In this document: piece by piece, positions 46,807 to 59,189 of the stretch
Numbering within the stretch: position 1 is the stretch's first letter
How the letters are laid out: each line of letters begins with the position of its first letter
Source: Sphagnum magellanicum
Taxonomy: Eukaryota > Streptophyta > Sphagnopsida > Sphagnales > Sphagnaceae
DNA length: 64,000 bases
Direction of reading: 5' to 3'
NCBI GenBank assembly: GCA_021904315.1
Contig: CM038922.1
Location: 15,971,347-16,035,346, forward strand
The notes under the pieces: model-generated
Databases searched by the model: none
The model's input: only the letters and a program-made list of their open reading frames with translations
Told to the model about the DNA's origin: nothing
Made by a program: the position numbers and the translations under genes

Positions 46807-48937
46807 TTGTAAGCACCCTTCGGATGTGCAGCGCCCTCGTCTTCAACGCAGATTGGCTACAGCGACGGTGGGCATTCGACTGCGCCGCATCCATAAGCAG
46901 CACGTCTTGAAACAAACCCCACTCCACTGGGACAACTCGTTCCCACTCTTCAATCAAGTCTTTTGTTTCTGTTTCTTGTCCTCTCAGTACAACACAAGAG
47001 GGATTTCACTGGATGTTGAGTGAATTCCAGGACTTAATGAGAAAGTAATGAATTCGCAGGCCTAACCTAGTGAACAGGGAGTGAATTCCAGGAGTAAGTG
47101 AGAAAGTAATGAATTCACTGGCCTAGCCTAGAGAACAGGGACCGGTGAACTACACCCACATTTTGTAATAATGTCCCCTCAACCTTCCTAGAGCCAACTG
47201 GACCCACATTTTGCAATAATGTCTGCCTCAGTTCAGAATAATGTCCCCTCAATCTTGCAGCGGCCACATTGTAAGCTACTTACAAAAAGAAATATGTAAA
47301 GGGTTGCTGTCTTGGTGCCGCCAGGGTGAAGAAGCACCCATGTTGGTACCTTCACCTTTTTGCGGGAGACCCCTTATTATGCTCAAAACAATTGTTATAT
47401 TTGAACTCTGAGACCCTGATTTAGTGTAAGAATGGGATATTTGTAATATTTCGAAATAATTTAAATGGATTTTGGGATTTTTACCATGGTACCATTACTG
47501 ACATGGGTGCTGGTTCATCCAAGGTGGTGCCTATGGCCTACTACAAAGGTAGATATCTAACAGTTCTCACTTTTTGAAATGAGAAACCGGTGGGTAAGGC
47601 AAGGTATATGTATACTCTCCACTGATGATGGTTCTAGAAATCATAGAATTGGTTTTTATTCTATGGGAGGTTTTTAAAACTCACAGTCAAAGAACCAGGT
47701 CGAAGAACTTACCCTAAATCACTGGTTCTTCTGATGAGAATGGTCATTTTCTTGAAATTTTTCAAAAACCTGGAACCAGAAGTTCTTTTCATTCTAAAAA
47801 TATTAATCTCAGGACTCTGGTTCTGAAACTCTGAAAATTTTCATAAAACTGGAATTGGAGGTTCTTTTATTCTTAAGTTTTTAATAAAAAAGTCTGAAAC
47901 TGAAAGTTATTAACAAAATCAAAGAACCACGAAACACCCCTAGATACTAGATACTTGTGGCTATTTGAAACACTGTTACTGATAAGCATTGAGATTTTTA
48001 CCATAGTACCGGTATAAGTGCTAGTTCACCAAAGGTACTGAAAATGACTCTTTCCTATATATAAAAGATTTTGTTTTTGAGCTTACCAAACAACGATCTT
48101 ACAAAATCTATTAATATTTCATAACTGTGTGGAGTTAGTACAAAAAATTTATGCATATGTGAGTCCTCAATCTAGCTATGAAGGAAGGTTGTTTGTTTTG
48201 TAGTTATGAGACCCACTGAACTGGGATGTGTCAGATCATGTTCTTGGTGTCTTTGGAAAGTTCTTGAGGAGGAGTGCATGGGCTTGGTTCGATGACATTT
48301 GGACTAGTGGTGCAAAAGTTCTTGAATATTGAATGATTTTTTCACTGAAATTAAATTAAATTGTAGCTGAAAATTTCGAACGAATTTGAATGTAGCTTTG
48401 GTGTTTTGGAAAGATCTTGATGAGCAGGATTTAATGGAATTTATTTGGTAAGATTTGGATTCAGAATGTGGGAAATATTGATTTTTAAGTGATTTCTGCC
48501 GCTGAAAATTCAAATAAACTCCAGAAAACCAGGTTTTGGAAGGAAAAATCAGTTGAGGACATGGTAACACTTGAGTCAACAGCACAGGCCACACTAGTGT
48601 ACACTAAGAAAGAATGGGTTTGTACATTTTATGCATAGGAGAAAGTTCCAGATATAGGGCCTTCTGGATTTTTGGTCTAGTCCCCAGGCCAATAACTAAA
48701 ATATAGTGGATTTTTTTCCATTTGTAATGTATTGTAGGGTTCCGAGCAGGAAAAAAACGCAATTTTAAAGGAAAAGATGGGCAGCCTAACAGGTAACTTC
48801 CAGCAGTCTGAAGTGATTCCGATAGGTTGGTGGGTAACTTCTAACAGGTGGAAGTAACCCTTCCAGGCTGGCACCTAAACTGACAATTGTAGGGCCAATG
48901 AGGCTACCCAAACTACAAAGATTAAAGGTCAGTGATA
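46807..48937. other. Duplicated noncoding part of block B
   Basis: Aligns with 11,818-13,922. A local ~60-bp duplication of GTGAATTCCAGGA(C/G)T occurs at 47,020-47,140, not found in A. No gene is seen. Confidence 0.6.
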
Positions 48938-49744
48938 GGGTAGCCAGGCTGGTCACCAAACACTTAAGCGCTCAGAGCAAACTAACAGCCAGTCTAGTGT
49001 TTATTTTGTCCTACTCTTCCAATACTTTTTAAAAATCAGCTTTAGGCGCATCCATAGCCACTTAGATCACATTGAATGGTGGAGAAATGATGGAAATATG
49101 CCCATTCAAAGTATGGGTCCTTTAAGAGTTGGAAAAGGTGCAAAGCAAACACATGGGTGATTGATCAACAAACACATCATATGGCATGATCAATCTTCAA
49201 TCTGTTGACAAGTGGATAACATACATCTTGTTTTCAAATTGGATGGATGCCCAAACTAACAACTTTCTCATACAAAATAGTTCATCATTCATGAAGGGCC
49301 AAGATCAAAAACCTCAAAAGATAGACCAATCAATGGTCATAGCAAAAGAATTGTTCCTTTAACCTTAATTTTTTAAACTAGTGAGAGCGTTGCAAAATTA
49401 GGGTAGTAGTTTCTCTCTTGTGCACTACAATAGGGATCGTTGAAGTTTGTTGTCTCTCAACATCCAACTCCCTAGTGTCGTTGAGGTGCTCCTTCCCTTA
49501 GTGTGTTTGCACTTTCTGTGTTGGAAAAAGGATGTTTTTTAACCTACTTAACAATCATTGCCAAGTTTTTTTGAGCTTCTACATTGTGTTTTTTTTGCCT
49601 CTAGAACCTAACTAACTATTGCTCATGTGTGTGCAAGGTGTGAAACAAAGGATTCTCGAAGGCTTTAAAGTTTTTTTTGTAATTTGTTTTTTGCACATTA
49701 TGTTTGAGTTTTTTGGGTTGCAAGTTTCCATTGGTTGCAAGTGC

Positions 49745-51107
49745 TCCCTCAAGTTCCTCGCTCTCTAGTTTGAACTTTCTCACCATTGCTCTCTCACTTC
49801 TACCATTTTATTCACTCTCTCCCTGGTGATCGCGCCCTCTCCCTTGTGCCATTGCTTCCTCCTTTCTTGCAAACCTTTCTCCCCTCTATCATTGATCTCT
49901 TTCCTCTACCATCTTTTCACACATTCTCTCCCTTGCCATCTCTTTCTCTCTCTCCCCTTGCTCTCTTTCTCCATGTGCATTGATCTTTCCCCTCTACCCC
50001 TCTTTATTTCTCTTTGGCCACCTCTCTTTCTTTTTCCTTGGGCCAAGGCTCTCTTTCTATCCCTGTTCGTCGATCACTCCCTTTTACCATCGTTCTCTCC
50101 CCTTTGGCATTGTTCCTTCAAGTTTTTTTTTCTCTCTCCATGGCTCTCTCCCTTGTGCAATTACATTGTACGTTCCCTTTTGCCATTGTTTTCTCTTCTT
50201 TGCCATCGTTCTCTTCCCTCTATTGGACCTTTCTTCCCTTTGTAATCATTTTCTCCCATTTACCATATATATATATCTCCCCGTGGGCTAAGGCTCTCTT
50301 TCTCTCCTTGTGCTAAAAATTGCTCCCAACTGCCATTGCTCCTTCAAGTTTTATTTTCCTTTCTTTGGACATGGCTTTCTCCCTTCTGTTGAACCTCTTT
50401 CCCCTTTGCCATCTTTCTTTCTTTCTCTTTATTTCTTTTTTTTCCTCCCTAAGCTAGGGTCTCTCTCTCCTTGTGTCGTCATTTTTTCCCTTCTGCCATT
50501 GCTCCTTCAAGTTTTTTTTCTCTCTCCATGGCGCATTCCCTTGTGCCATTGCACGCTCCTCTTTTCCATTGCTCTTTCCCTTCTATTATTATTATTTCCC
50601 CTCTATTGAACCTTTCTCCTTTATGTTGTTGCTTTCTCCCTTTCTACCATTATTTTTTCCCCTCTACCATTGTTCTCTTTCTATGCCATTGATTTATCTC
50701 TCTCCATGCCTTTCCCCCTTCTACCATCATTTTTTCCCCTTTGCCATCACTCCCTCTTCTTGGGCTTTTTCTCTCCCTTGTGCCATAGCTCCCTTCCTTT
50801 GGACTTTTTATTTCTCATGTGCCTCCATTTTCTCCCTTCTACCATTGTTCTTTTTCTCTTTCTATGGCTCTTTCCCCTTTGCAATCATGCGTTCCCCTCT
50901 GCCATCTCTTTTTCCCCTTTACAATCACTCCTTCCCTTTAGGCTCTTTCTCTCCTTTGTGTCATCATACTCTCCCCTTTACCATTGTTATCTCTCTACCA
51001 TTGTTCTTTTTTTCTCCATTGTTCTTTCCCCTTTGCCATTGCGCATGCACATCTACCATCGTTATCTTCCCTTTGTCATCGTTTTCTCCCCTTTGCCATC
51101 GCAACTT
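49745..51107. repeat. Pyrimidine-rich degenerate tandem repeat inside the pogo element
   Basis: About 1.36 kb with almost only C and T on the plus strand, broken by frequent TTGCCATTG, GTGCCATTGC and TCCATGGC motifs, giving irregular 20-45-bp units (TCTCTCCCTTGTGCCATTGC type). Long Ser/Leu/Phe/Pro ORFs on the plus strand (49,826-51,119, several frames) are by-products. The tract could form triplex DNA and could interfere with sequencing. Confidence 0.85.
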
Positions 51108-51924
51108 GTAGCTAATTAATCAATGGAATGTTGTAGTAGCTTTATTAGACATGGCCTTTTGTAAGCATCCTTGCCTTTGCCGTGCCTTAACTTCTAATTG
51201 TGAAGTTGTTGAAATGCCAAGGTTAACACCTTTATACCCTAAAGGGTGGGCTTTGAAACTAGCTTGGAAGTTCTAGTGAAATTTGTTGCCTACTTTTCTT
51301 ATAGCAATTGTTGACCAGGTTTGGTTGAAATATGCGCTATATCATTTTTCAACTAGCCTTTAAGTTGTTCTATTTGTAGCACTATGTGAATCTATTGCAC
51401 AATTTTTATTTGTTTCCTCCCTTCCTTTTTCCTTTGGTTTCTAATTACTTTAATTATTTTTTTGTCCATAGTTTTTTAGCATAGAATCTACAAATATTCA
51501 TTAGAAGTAACATGGGACTAACTATAGTCCACTAACGGCTCTTTGTTGCTTATTTTCCTTGCAAGTAGATGTGAAAGGGACAACAAATTATGAAAGCAAA
51601 GTGGAGCTCAAGCTTTTTTTGAATGCAACAACTCCTCTTTAGTTACATGTGTAGGTTCAAATAGATCAACTGTGTAATTTAAGTTACCTTATGATTTTAT
51701 ATCTTCAAGGTTACCAAGACTTGCAAGCTTTTCCACATAGTACCTTAGTAGTTGTTCTTGCCCATGAACATTAACTTTAGTTGTAGCAAGCTCATAAGTA
51801 GTGGTGGTTATGTTGATTAACTTTGTAACTATTCCATTTTCACCCTAACCTTCTATATTATTCATTGTTCCATCAAAAAAAATTACATTGTCTTCATCTT
51901 GTGCTGTTGTTGTGATCAATAGTG

Positions 51925-52330
51925 TAGAGTTCACTGGGCTTAGTCCTTCCATCCATAGCCTTTGGATTCAAAGGCTAAAGTCTTATAACTTGAAACCCAT
52001 TCTTGATGTTTTTTTTGCACAAAGCCAAATCTAATGCCTTATCTACCCAACCTATAAATGTAACCTTGTTTGGCTCAATGTAATTATTTTTAACCATGCT
52101 ATTGTCTTTTTCTTTTCTAAAAGTTGTTTTGAAGGGCTTAAAACAACTCACATTTAAAGGCTACAAGGCATGGGAGTTGTGTGAAGGTAATGTAATCATA
52201 TCTAAGCCAAACTATTATGCCTATTTTATTGCCTCTAGGCTGATATGTGAACCATGTCCATCTAGAACTAATAGATGACGGTTGCTTGGAGAAATACCAC
52301 GTAGGACTAACCTCTTGAAAAATGACAAAA
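51925..52330 (-). pseudogene. pogo/CENP-B-type DDE transposase remnant
   Basis: On the minus strand from about 52,290 one frame reads PSNRHLLVLDGHGSHISLEA, three stops, FGLDMITLPSHNSHAL, stop, PLNVSCFKPFKTTFRKEKDN. It then reads GWVDKALDLALCKKNIKNGF and PLNPKAMDGRT near 51,975-51,940. This is the C-terminal part of the DDE_1 catalytic core: DGHGSH carries the second catalytic Asp, and LPSHxSHxLQPLD normally carries the third, which is Asn here (PLN). The N-terminal DNA-binding region and the first Asp were not found. Upstream minus ORFs (52,426-52,668, 52,792-52,983) have no assigned domain. Confidence 0.8.
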
Positions 52331-53399
52331 ATTCTTTGAATAAAAAACTTGTCATCCATGCTTTGGTTTAGACTACCATACATGCTCTAGGTTTGCAATG
52401 AATGATGTAATCATCTTTGATTCTTTCACCTCGAAATATGTAAAATCACTTTGCTAAGCAACTCAATATTCTCCTCTTCGATTAATATGCTTGAAATCTC
52501 TATGCTTTCTTTAGGCACTTGTGATTTGACCACTACTGCACTAGGACATAACAACTCTAAGAATGTTTGAAATTCATTTTCCACATATTGTGGTAGTCTA
52601 GACATGTCCACTTGCAATTGAGCTAAGTTAAATTGAATGCAATACAATTGCATATAGACTATTAACATTCTAATTGTGATGGGTTGTTTCGGGTGGAAAG
52701 AGACTTTGGAATTTCTTAGATCCTTAGGTTCATAAACTTTGTAATTTAATGTGTTGCTAGATTCCTTTAATGTGTTGCACCCCTTTCAACCTTAAAATTT
52801 ATACTCATCACCAAACACTAAAAAACACATAATGGAATTCATTGTTTGTAAATCTACTTTAAATAACACCTTACACCAAACACTTAAAACCCCAAGTGCA
52901 CTTGAATTTTTTAGATTTGCAAAATGTATATGCATTACTTTGTGATGTATATGAGCCCATGTCCAAACATTACCTTTGGTCATAGAACAACAAAAATTAT
53001 AATTGTGCCTTCAAATACCCCTTCACCAAATAGTTTTGTCCAATAGTGTGGTTAATGACCATATAGATGTACACATATATGTGTGCTATACTATTCTTTA
53101 AACCTTCATCAACAAACACCTTCCACTAAATAAATGAACAAAATATTTGTATAAAATTTTTCTGATGCTCCCATGACCAAACATAAATCCAATGTCATTG
53201 GTTAGAACTATAAAAAATGCCAAACATAATTTTTTATAAGACCAAGTGTTTGATGATAGGGTAACATATGAACGGCAATAGGGCCATCCTTATTTGCTAA
53301 ATCCCCCCCCCCCAGCAGTGATTATTCTGGGTGTTTGGTGATGGGTGGTGTTCGGTCATAGGGCAGGTTACCTTACTTCATGTGTAGCCTAACTTTGTG

Positions 53400-53870
53400 T
53401 TAAGCTTCCTCCAATGGGAGTAGTCATGAAATGAGGGACCCAGTAGAGGTTGTTAACTCGCTAGCAAAAGACCTTGATTGAAGTGTGGGGATAATGCAAC
53501 ACAACGTGCCTGACAACTTGTGTGGCTGAGAAGGAATGGCTTTTTGGATAGGATCATTTTTTTATAAAAAAATTCTTGCGTGAGAAAGCATTGCTCCAAA
53601 TTTAGCAATGTAGTTGGAGGGTACACTATTAAACGTAATAATGGGGCGAGCATTTCGTATAACAAAATTTTCATCACAGAACGATGCAATGGGCTTTCCA
53701 TTTTACGAAATGCTTACCCTTTTTTTTAATAATTTTTTTGGCAGTGTTTTACTTTGGGTAACACCTATGGAGCAGGGGCATTACTAAATCAAGAACCCAC
53801 TCAACTCCACCCCAGAGTTTAGTATTTCAATAATGCCCCACTCCAGGGGCGGTACCCTACATGATTTTGG
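53400..53870 (-). mobile_element. LINE remnant, block B counterpart of 14,641-15,060
   Basis: The minus frame from 53,701 reads MESPLHRSVMKILLYEMLAP ... LLNLEQCF, parallel to the block A sequence MESQLYVCVMKVLLYQMLGP; true coding is probably in another frame. It lacks the 644-bp C-terminal LINE part kept in block A. The Ty3/gypsy element begins just after it. Confidence 0.6.
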
Positions 53871-53880
53871 AACTATAACT

Positions 53881-54484
53881 TGATGTGTAACTTGATGTAA
53901 TTACACAATTACTTAGGTAATTGTTTAAAGGCGTAAGTTGACTTATAGGACTCCATAATTTGGTCATGGTGCATTGACTTTCACATATTAATTTATGTGG
54001 AAATCATGTGGACCATGTGATATTGTTTCTTTATGATTAATTGTGGAATCACATGTGCACCATGTGATTATGTTCCCTTGTGATTAATTGTGGAATTACA
54101 CCGTGAACCATGTGATATTGTTTCCTTGTGATTAATTGTGGAATCACATGGGGAACCATGTGATGGATAAACTTTAGGAAGTTTCTTGACTAGTTTCCTT
54201 TTGGTTGGTATATAAATGGGTGTTTGTGACCTTGAGAAACACCTTCACTTGTACAAAGTTATTGTGTGAATGCAAAGTTTGTTAGAATTGAAGTTTTGAT
54301 TTTTGAAAAACTTTTGGTTTTGAATGGTTTTGGTGTTGTTTGTGTTTAGTTCATGGTAGGAGAATGGTGAGGCTTGCATAAACAATAGAAAGGTGAGAAA
54401 ATAATTTTGCAACCAAGAACATAGATTTCATAGCTATGTAGTAATCATACATAGTTTCGGTTATAAACCTGTTTGTGTTGTACA
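53881..54484 (+). repeat. 5' LTR
   Basis: Begins TGATGTGTAACTTGATG and ends GTGTTGTACA, i.e. TG...CA. It includes three TGATTAATTGTGG units at 47-bp spacing (54,034, 54,081, 54,128). A TATATAA box near 54,211 is followed by CACTTGTACAAAG, a plausible promoter start region. Confidence 0.88.
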
Positions 54485-54490
54485 TCTATT

Positions 54491-54508
54491 TGGTTCCGTT
54501 GTCGGGAC
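54491..54508 (+). promoter_or_regulatory. Primer-binding site, tRNA-Asp type
   Basis: TGGTTCCGTTGTCGGGAC lies 6 bases after the 5' LTR. It matches 13 of 18 bases of the complement of the plant tRNA-Asp 3' end used by Athila/Tat-type elements. Confidence 0.65.
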
Positions 54509-55097
54509 CCAAGTCTATGTTTTTTGTGTTGTGGAACTTGATTCTATCGTTGAAAGTTTGGTAGGAATAAGAGAGGAAAAGGAAAGAAAAGAACATTTTT
54601 AAAAAAAAAAACGAAAGATGCAAGGTGACTTGTTTATCCCTGAATCATGGACAGATTCTATAACATGGGTGTAGGAGATTCAGCTTGTGGCAATGGAAAT
54701 CATGAGAGGCGAGCCAAGCCAAGCCAAGTTTGGTGCACGATTGGGCGCGTAAAGCAACATCATGAAGACCATAAACACGAGTCATTCTGTCTGACCCCAA
54801 GTTTGCTTTTGGATATTACTTGTATTTGTAATCCTAGGCATGAACTAAAGTTGGATTTGTGGGAATCTGAGAAGATTCGCAAAGAAAAATTGCAAGCAAG
54901 AAAGGAAAAGAAGATGGCATGTGTTAAACCATATGAGAAAATGTAAATAAAAGTTTATAAAGGATAGTGGGTGTTCATGAGTAAGCTCATGTTCGTTAGA
55001 CCTTGTTGAAACCTTTAAACTTTTTATATAAAAAATGTTATAGGTTGTTGAAAAAAATAAAAAGAATATATGTTTTATTTCTAGGATTAATGTTTTA

Positions 55098-56640
55098 GTG
55101 AAAACATTAATGTCAACGTTAGGAGAGGCTTCTGACTCCCCTGGTACACAGTTTTTCGAAGATAGGCAACAAACCTCATCATTGACATTAGGAGTTGTTA
55201 GGCCAAGATCACCTGTTGAAAGACCTTTGGAAGAACCTGGGACTGTAGGTGAACCAAGTGTGGTAATATCACAACTACATAAACAACGGGAGGAATCTGG
55301 ACTTCAACCTGAATTAGAACCTGCAAGGCAACACCAAAGGACAATCACACAAGAACAACATTTATTCATTTGGCTTAGGAAGAAGGATGCGACTCCAAAT
55401 TATGCCAAAACCAATAACTTGCATGTCATGTGGAGTGCAGGTGTCATTGATACTCGTGATGGTCATGATCTTGTAATTGTTGTCTTTCAATCTAGGAATT
55501 TAGATAGGATAATTGAAGGATTGGAAATGTTTGGTCCTTTTAGAGATTTACACCAAAAAGATAGGGAGAATTTTGTTATGAGTGTAATTCGGGCCATTGG
55601 GAATTTCCTTATTCATGAGGAAAGGTTGTAAAAGCTAAGTGATAGTTGATTAAAGGAACTAATTAGTTTGGTGTGTGTTTTTTTTTTAAAGAAAAAATAA
55701 GAATCAATATGGTTATTCTAGTTTTTAGAAGAAGTAAGGGTGAAGACCCTGAAGTGTTTTTAAGGGAGTATAAAAGGGCTTGTATTGGTATGAGGCTTAG
55801 AATAACTACGGAATGGCTTAATTTTCTTCCTGAATTCTTAGAGGGTACGACATCACTTTGGTTTGAACGACAAACAGAAGAATTGAAGGGATCATGGATT
55901 GACATAACTAAGGCCCTAGTGAAGGAGTTTTTTGTGAAGAATGTCTACTAAAACTTAATATTTGAACTGAGTCAACTAAAGCAGGGGGTTTTAGAGTAAG
56001 TAAAAGAGTATAAGGAGAGGACAATGACATTGCAAAATAAACTCCAAGGGTGTCTTAGGGCATAAGGTCATGAAGGAACTGATCTAATTTTTGCGAGAGT
56101 CTATGCATAGGTACTAGAACATTTCACCATTGGTCTGTTGTCAGAATTACGACAACAAGTGAGATACGAACAAGCGGCGACGTTCGATGAAGCAACGGAG
56201 GTGGCTGAAAAAAAGGAGGTGAGCATGGAGGAAGTTCCACGACTAATTGTGCAATCCATGGTGAAAATAATTCAATTTTCGACTGAACCAGAGCTATGGA
56301 AGCATCCGGAAGTGAGGTCCCACATGGAGTCGGCTATGGAACAAATGATCAATCAAATGAACCAGCTAAGCTTCCATCTACTACAACCAAGGACTAGTAA
56401 ACGTGGAGAGGGACTTGTCAACAATTCAATGTTACAAGTGTCGGGAGATGGGACATTATTCAAAAGAATGTCCAAACTTGCCAGCCTTGGCTACTAGAGA
56501 GAATGCGAGTTTTTCTACTCGAAGGTTTTCTGCAGAGGAGAAGGGCAAAGCTCAAATGCATTTAATTGAATCGATAAATGAAAGACGAAAAAAATACTTT
56601 GATGGGTTTAGAGAAAAGCCACAAAATCCCTGAGGATGCG
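55098..56640 (+). pseudogene. gag polyprotein, frameshifted
   Basis: The 55,098-55,631 ORF (177 residues, Gln/Glu-rich) may be the N-terminal gag part. 55,673-55,951 holds the retrotransposon gag capsid core (DPEVFLREYKRACIGMRLR ... TSLWFERQ). Frames to 56,250 continue with LLSELRQQVRYEQAATFDEA. A CCHC zinc knuckle, CYKCREMGHYSKEC, is at 56,430-56,471. At least four stops or frameshifts interrupt it. The protein would form the virus-like particle and bind the RNA genome. A separate 100-codon ORF at 54,647-54,946 in the leader is of unknown nature. Confidence 0.8.
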
Positions 56641-56862
56641 ATGGATGTCATGGCCCAAACTAAACGACGAGCGGAAGACACTATTCATCCTGACAGAAGC
56701 GTCAAGAGGTTCAAGGAGATGGCGAAAGCCCCAAAAGAAAAGAAAAAAAATTGAAGGTAGAGGTTTGGCTTCCAAGACTTTTTAATTTCTAGAGATTTTG
56801 GTCCTTATTCAGTGGTGAAGGATGTGGGATCACAGAAAGCAGACATCACCATCGGATAGTTA

Positions 56863-57390
56863 GTGGCAATGGTGCCGTCAGCTCGAAAGGAGTTGAGAAA
56901 AGGGTTGTCAACACCTAAAGTCCCAAAGGTACCCACACCTTTGAATGTCATAGCAACTGAACATGAATGTGATCCGATCATTGATGTGCAATGTAATGGA
57001 TCAGTGTTGCGTGGAATGTTGGTGGATGGAGGGGCAGGAGTCAATGTGATGACAATTCCTGTAATGAGGTACTTAGGTTTGAAAATTGATAGGCCAACCT
57101 TAGTAACCTTAAAGATGGCTAACAAACGAGTTATTAGGCCAAAAGGAGTCATTAGCAATGTTGTGATCATTGTAATGAGGGTTTCTACCATTGTGGATTT
57201 CCATGTGGTATTAAAGGAAGATGGGGCTTATCCAATGATATTAAGTAAGCCTTGGTTAACAAAGTCACACGCAAAGAACTATTGGGGTGAAGTATACATG
57301 ACCATTGGAGTTCATCCTAACCGACAGAAAGTTCCATTTGCCAATTTTGTGAAAAGCTCTAGAGGGACGAATGAATATGAGGATGAATAA
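56863..57390 (+). pseudogene. pol: aspartic protease domain
   Basis: The 175-residue open frame contains the active-site motif VDGGAGVNVMT (Asp codon at 57,025) followed by YLGLKI, and later GAYPMILSKPWL, a typical end of the plant gypsy protease. It would cleave the gag-pol polyprotein. This stretch is open, but it is cut off from reverse transcriptase by a TAA at 57,388-57,390. Confidence 0.82.
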
Positions 57391-57465
57391 AAAACATACC
57401 AAAGCTCTAGTTCTGAAAGGATTTACACGAATGATTCTAATGAAGAGGAAATAGGGTTATATGCT

Positions 57466-58960
57466 TTGGAGACAATTCCCAAGGTTGGAGCTTTGTCGGA
57501 TCAAAGGGTTCTAGGGGATGATAACCAATCAACTCCATGTGTGTTAACAGAAGGAGAAGTCGTGGAGCAGCTGAGCAAGATTCAACTGGGACCAAACCTT
57601 CAACCGGAAGAAAGAAAGCAATATGAGGATTTACTACGTAAGTATATCCATCTTTTTGCTTTTAGCTACAAGGACCCAAGGGAGGTCACCATGGAGCAAC
57701 ACAAAATTGAATTGTTACGAAATGCCAAACCGATCAAGGCCAAGCAAGGGAGGTGGAACCCAAGATACACGGCAATGGTGAAGGAGGAACTTGACAAGTT
57801 ATTGGAGGCAGGGTTCATTAGACTTGTGGAGATAACTGAGTGGGTTTCTCTTGTGGTATTAGCATTAATAAAAAATGGTAAGCTAAGGGTATGTGTCAAC
57901 TACAAAGTTTTAAACAAAGTAATTAAGAAAGACTGATACCTTTTGCCATTTTGTGAAGAAATTTTGGAAGAAGTAGCAGGGCACAAGATGTACACATTTG
58001 GAGATGGGTACAAGGGCTACCACTTGGTGAAAATTGCTCCAAAAGATCAATTGAAAACCACATTCACCACACCTTGGGGGACATTTTGTTACACAATAAT
58101 GCCTTTTGGTTTGTGTAACGCTCCAGGGACATTTCAATGTTTAATGAACAAGGTTTTTGATCCATTCTTGGGCCTTTTTTTACGAGTTTTCATTGACGAC
58201 TTTGGAGTTTATAGTGATAAAGCTTCTCACCTTGCCAAACTTGAATTAGTCTTTCAACGCTTGGATAGTTCGAGAGTGATTTTGAGCCCACAATTGGTTT
58301 TTCAGAAGAGAAGATGGTTGGACACATTGTGTCAAAGGATGGGGTAGCCACAGATCCCGAGAAGTTTGATAGGATTTCAAAGCTTCCCTTTCCCACCACG
58401 AAGAAAACCTTTTGAGGTTTTTTAGGGATGGCGGGATATTATCACAAGTTCATACGCATGTTTGGAGCAAAAACATGTCCTTTAACACGATTCTTGCGTG
58501 AAGATGCACTTGCACCAATGGAGGACGAGGTGTCAAGACGGGCATTCGAACAACTAAAGTCAACTCTTCAAGTTGCGCCAATCCTTCGAACCCCAAATTA
58601 GAACAAACCATTTTTAATATATTGTGATGCATTTAGAGAAGCGGTGGGGAGCACACTATCACAATTGGACGAAAATGGGCATGACCATCCCATTCATTTT
58701 CCTAGTAGATAATTAATTTCAGCAGAGAAGAATTATACTATGACCGAACATGAAGGTCTTGTAGTTTTTTTTTTTTTTAAAGAAGTTTTGCCATTATTTG
58801 TTGGGTTACAAGGCCAAAATTGTGACAAATCACAAGGCCTTAACCTACTTGGTTAACAAGCCCAATCCAAATGGTTAACTTGCTCGATGGCTACTTTTGA
58901 TGGAGGAATTTGACATTGACATTGTCCATCGTCCAAGAAGGCGGCATGGCAATGTTGATG
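57466..58960 (+). pseudogene. pol: reverse transcriptase and RNase H domains, interrupted
   Basis: 57,466-57,936 carries the thumb-proximal start (IELLRNAKPIKAKQGRWNPR ... LLEAGFIRLVE, KLRVCVNYKVLNKVIKKD) and ends at TGA 57,934-57,936. After it, the frame from 57,943 reads TTPWGTFCYTIMPFGLCNAP and the catalytic FIDD (58,189-58,200) in place of YxDD. A frameshift near 58,310 follows. RNase H begins near 58,612 with LYCDAFREAVGSTLSQLDE and TMTEHEGLVV, retaining the Asp and Glu. A T-run near 58,768 shifts the frame again. The enzyme copies the element RNA into DNA. Confidence 0.88.
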
Positions 58961-59189
58961 GCCTTACAAGAGCATACGAAGGAGTGGGTGATGTTTCAAA
59001 GGATGAAGACTTTTCGGATGTGGTAATCATGTCCATTAATGCAAAATAAGCACCTGAAGAATATCGGGAAATCATTCAATATTTAGATGGCATGAGGTTT
59101 CCAGTTGGAGCCACAAAGGCAGTGCGAATAAAAATTGCACACAAGAGTCGAAATTACTCGATGATAGGTAATCAGCTCTACTTCCAAGG

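Larger units (their letters stand above)
48938..53373 (-). mobile_element. pogo-type (Tc1/mariner superfamily) DNA transposon, 4,436 bp
   Basis: Block A has the empty site GCGATACTTCATG. In block B this is split with TA on both sides (48,936-48,937 and 53,374-53,375), the target duplication of Tc1/mariner-pogo elements. The left end is GGGTAGCCAGGCTGGTCACC and the right end, read inward, is AGGTAACCTGCCCTATGACC. These imperfect inverted repeats continue into ACCAAACAC or CGAACACC. A minus-strand DDE transposase relic at 51,925-52,330 confirms the class. The element also contains a 1.36-kb pyrimidine-rich tract. All frames are broken, so it is inactive. Confidence 0.82.

Noticed and set aside
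49826-51119. Long overlapping plus-strand ORFs rich in Ser, Leu, Phe and Pro
   Set aside because: They lie in a polypyrimidine tract open in more than one frame, with no start context or conserved motif.
54647-55631. Extra ORF upstream of gag as in Ogre elements
   Set aside because: The element is only 7.2 kb and the 177-residue frame can be the N-terminal part of gag. No similarity to Ogre ORF1 was visible.
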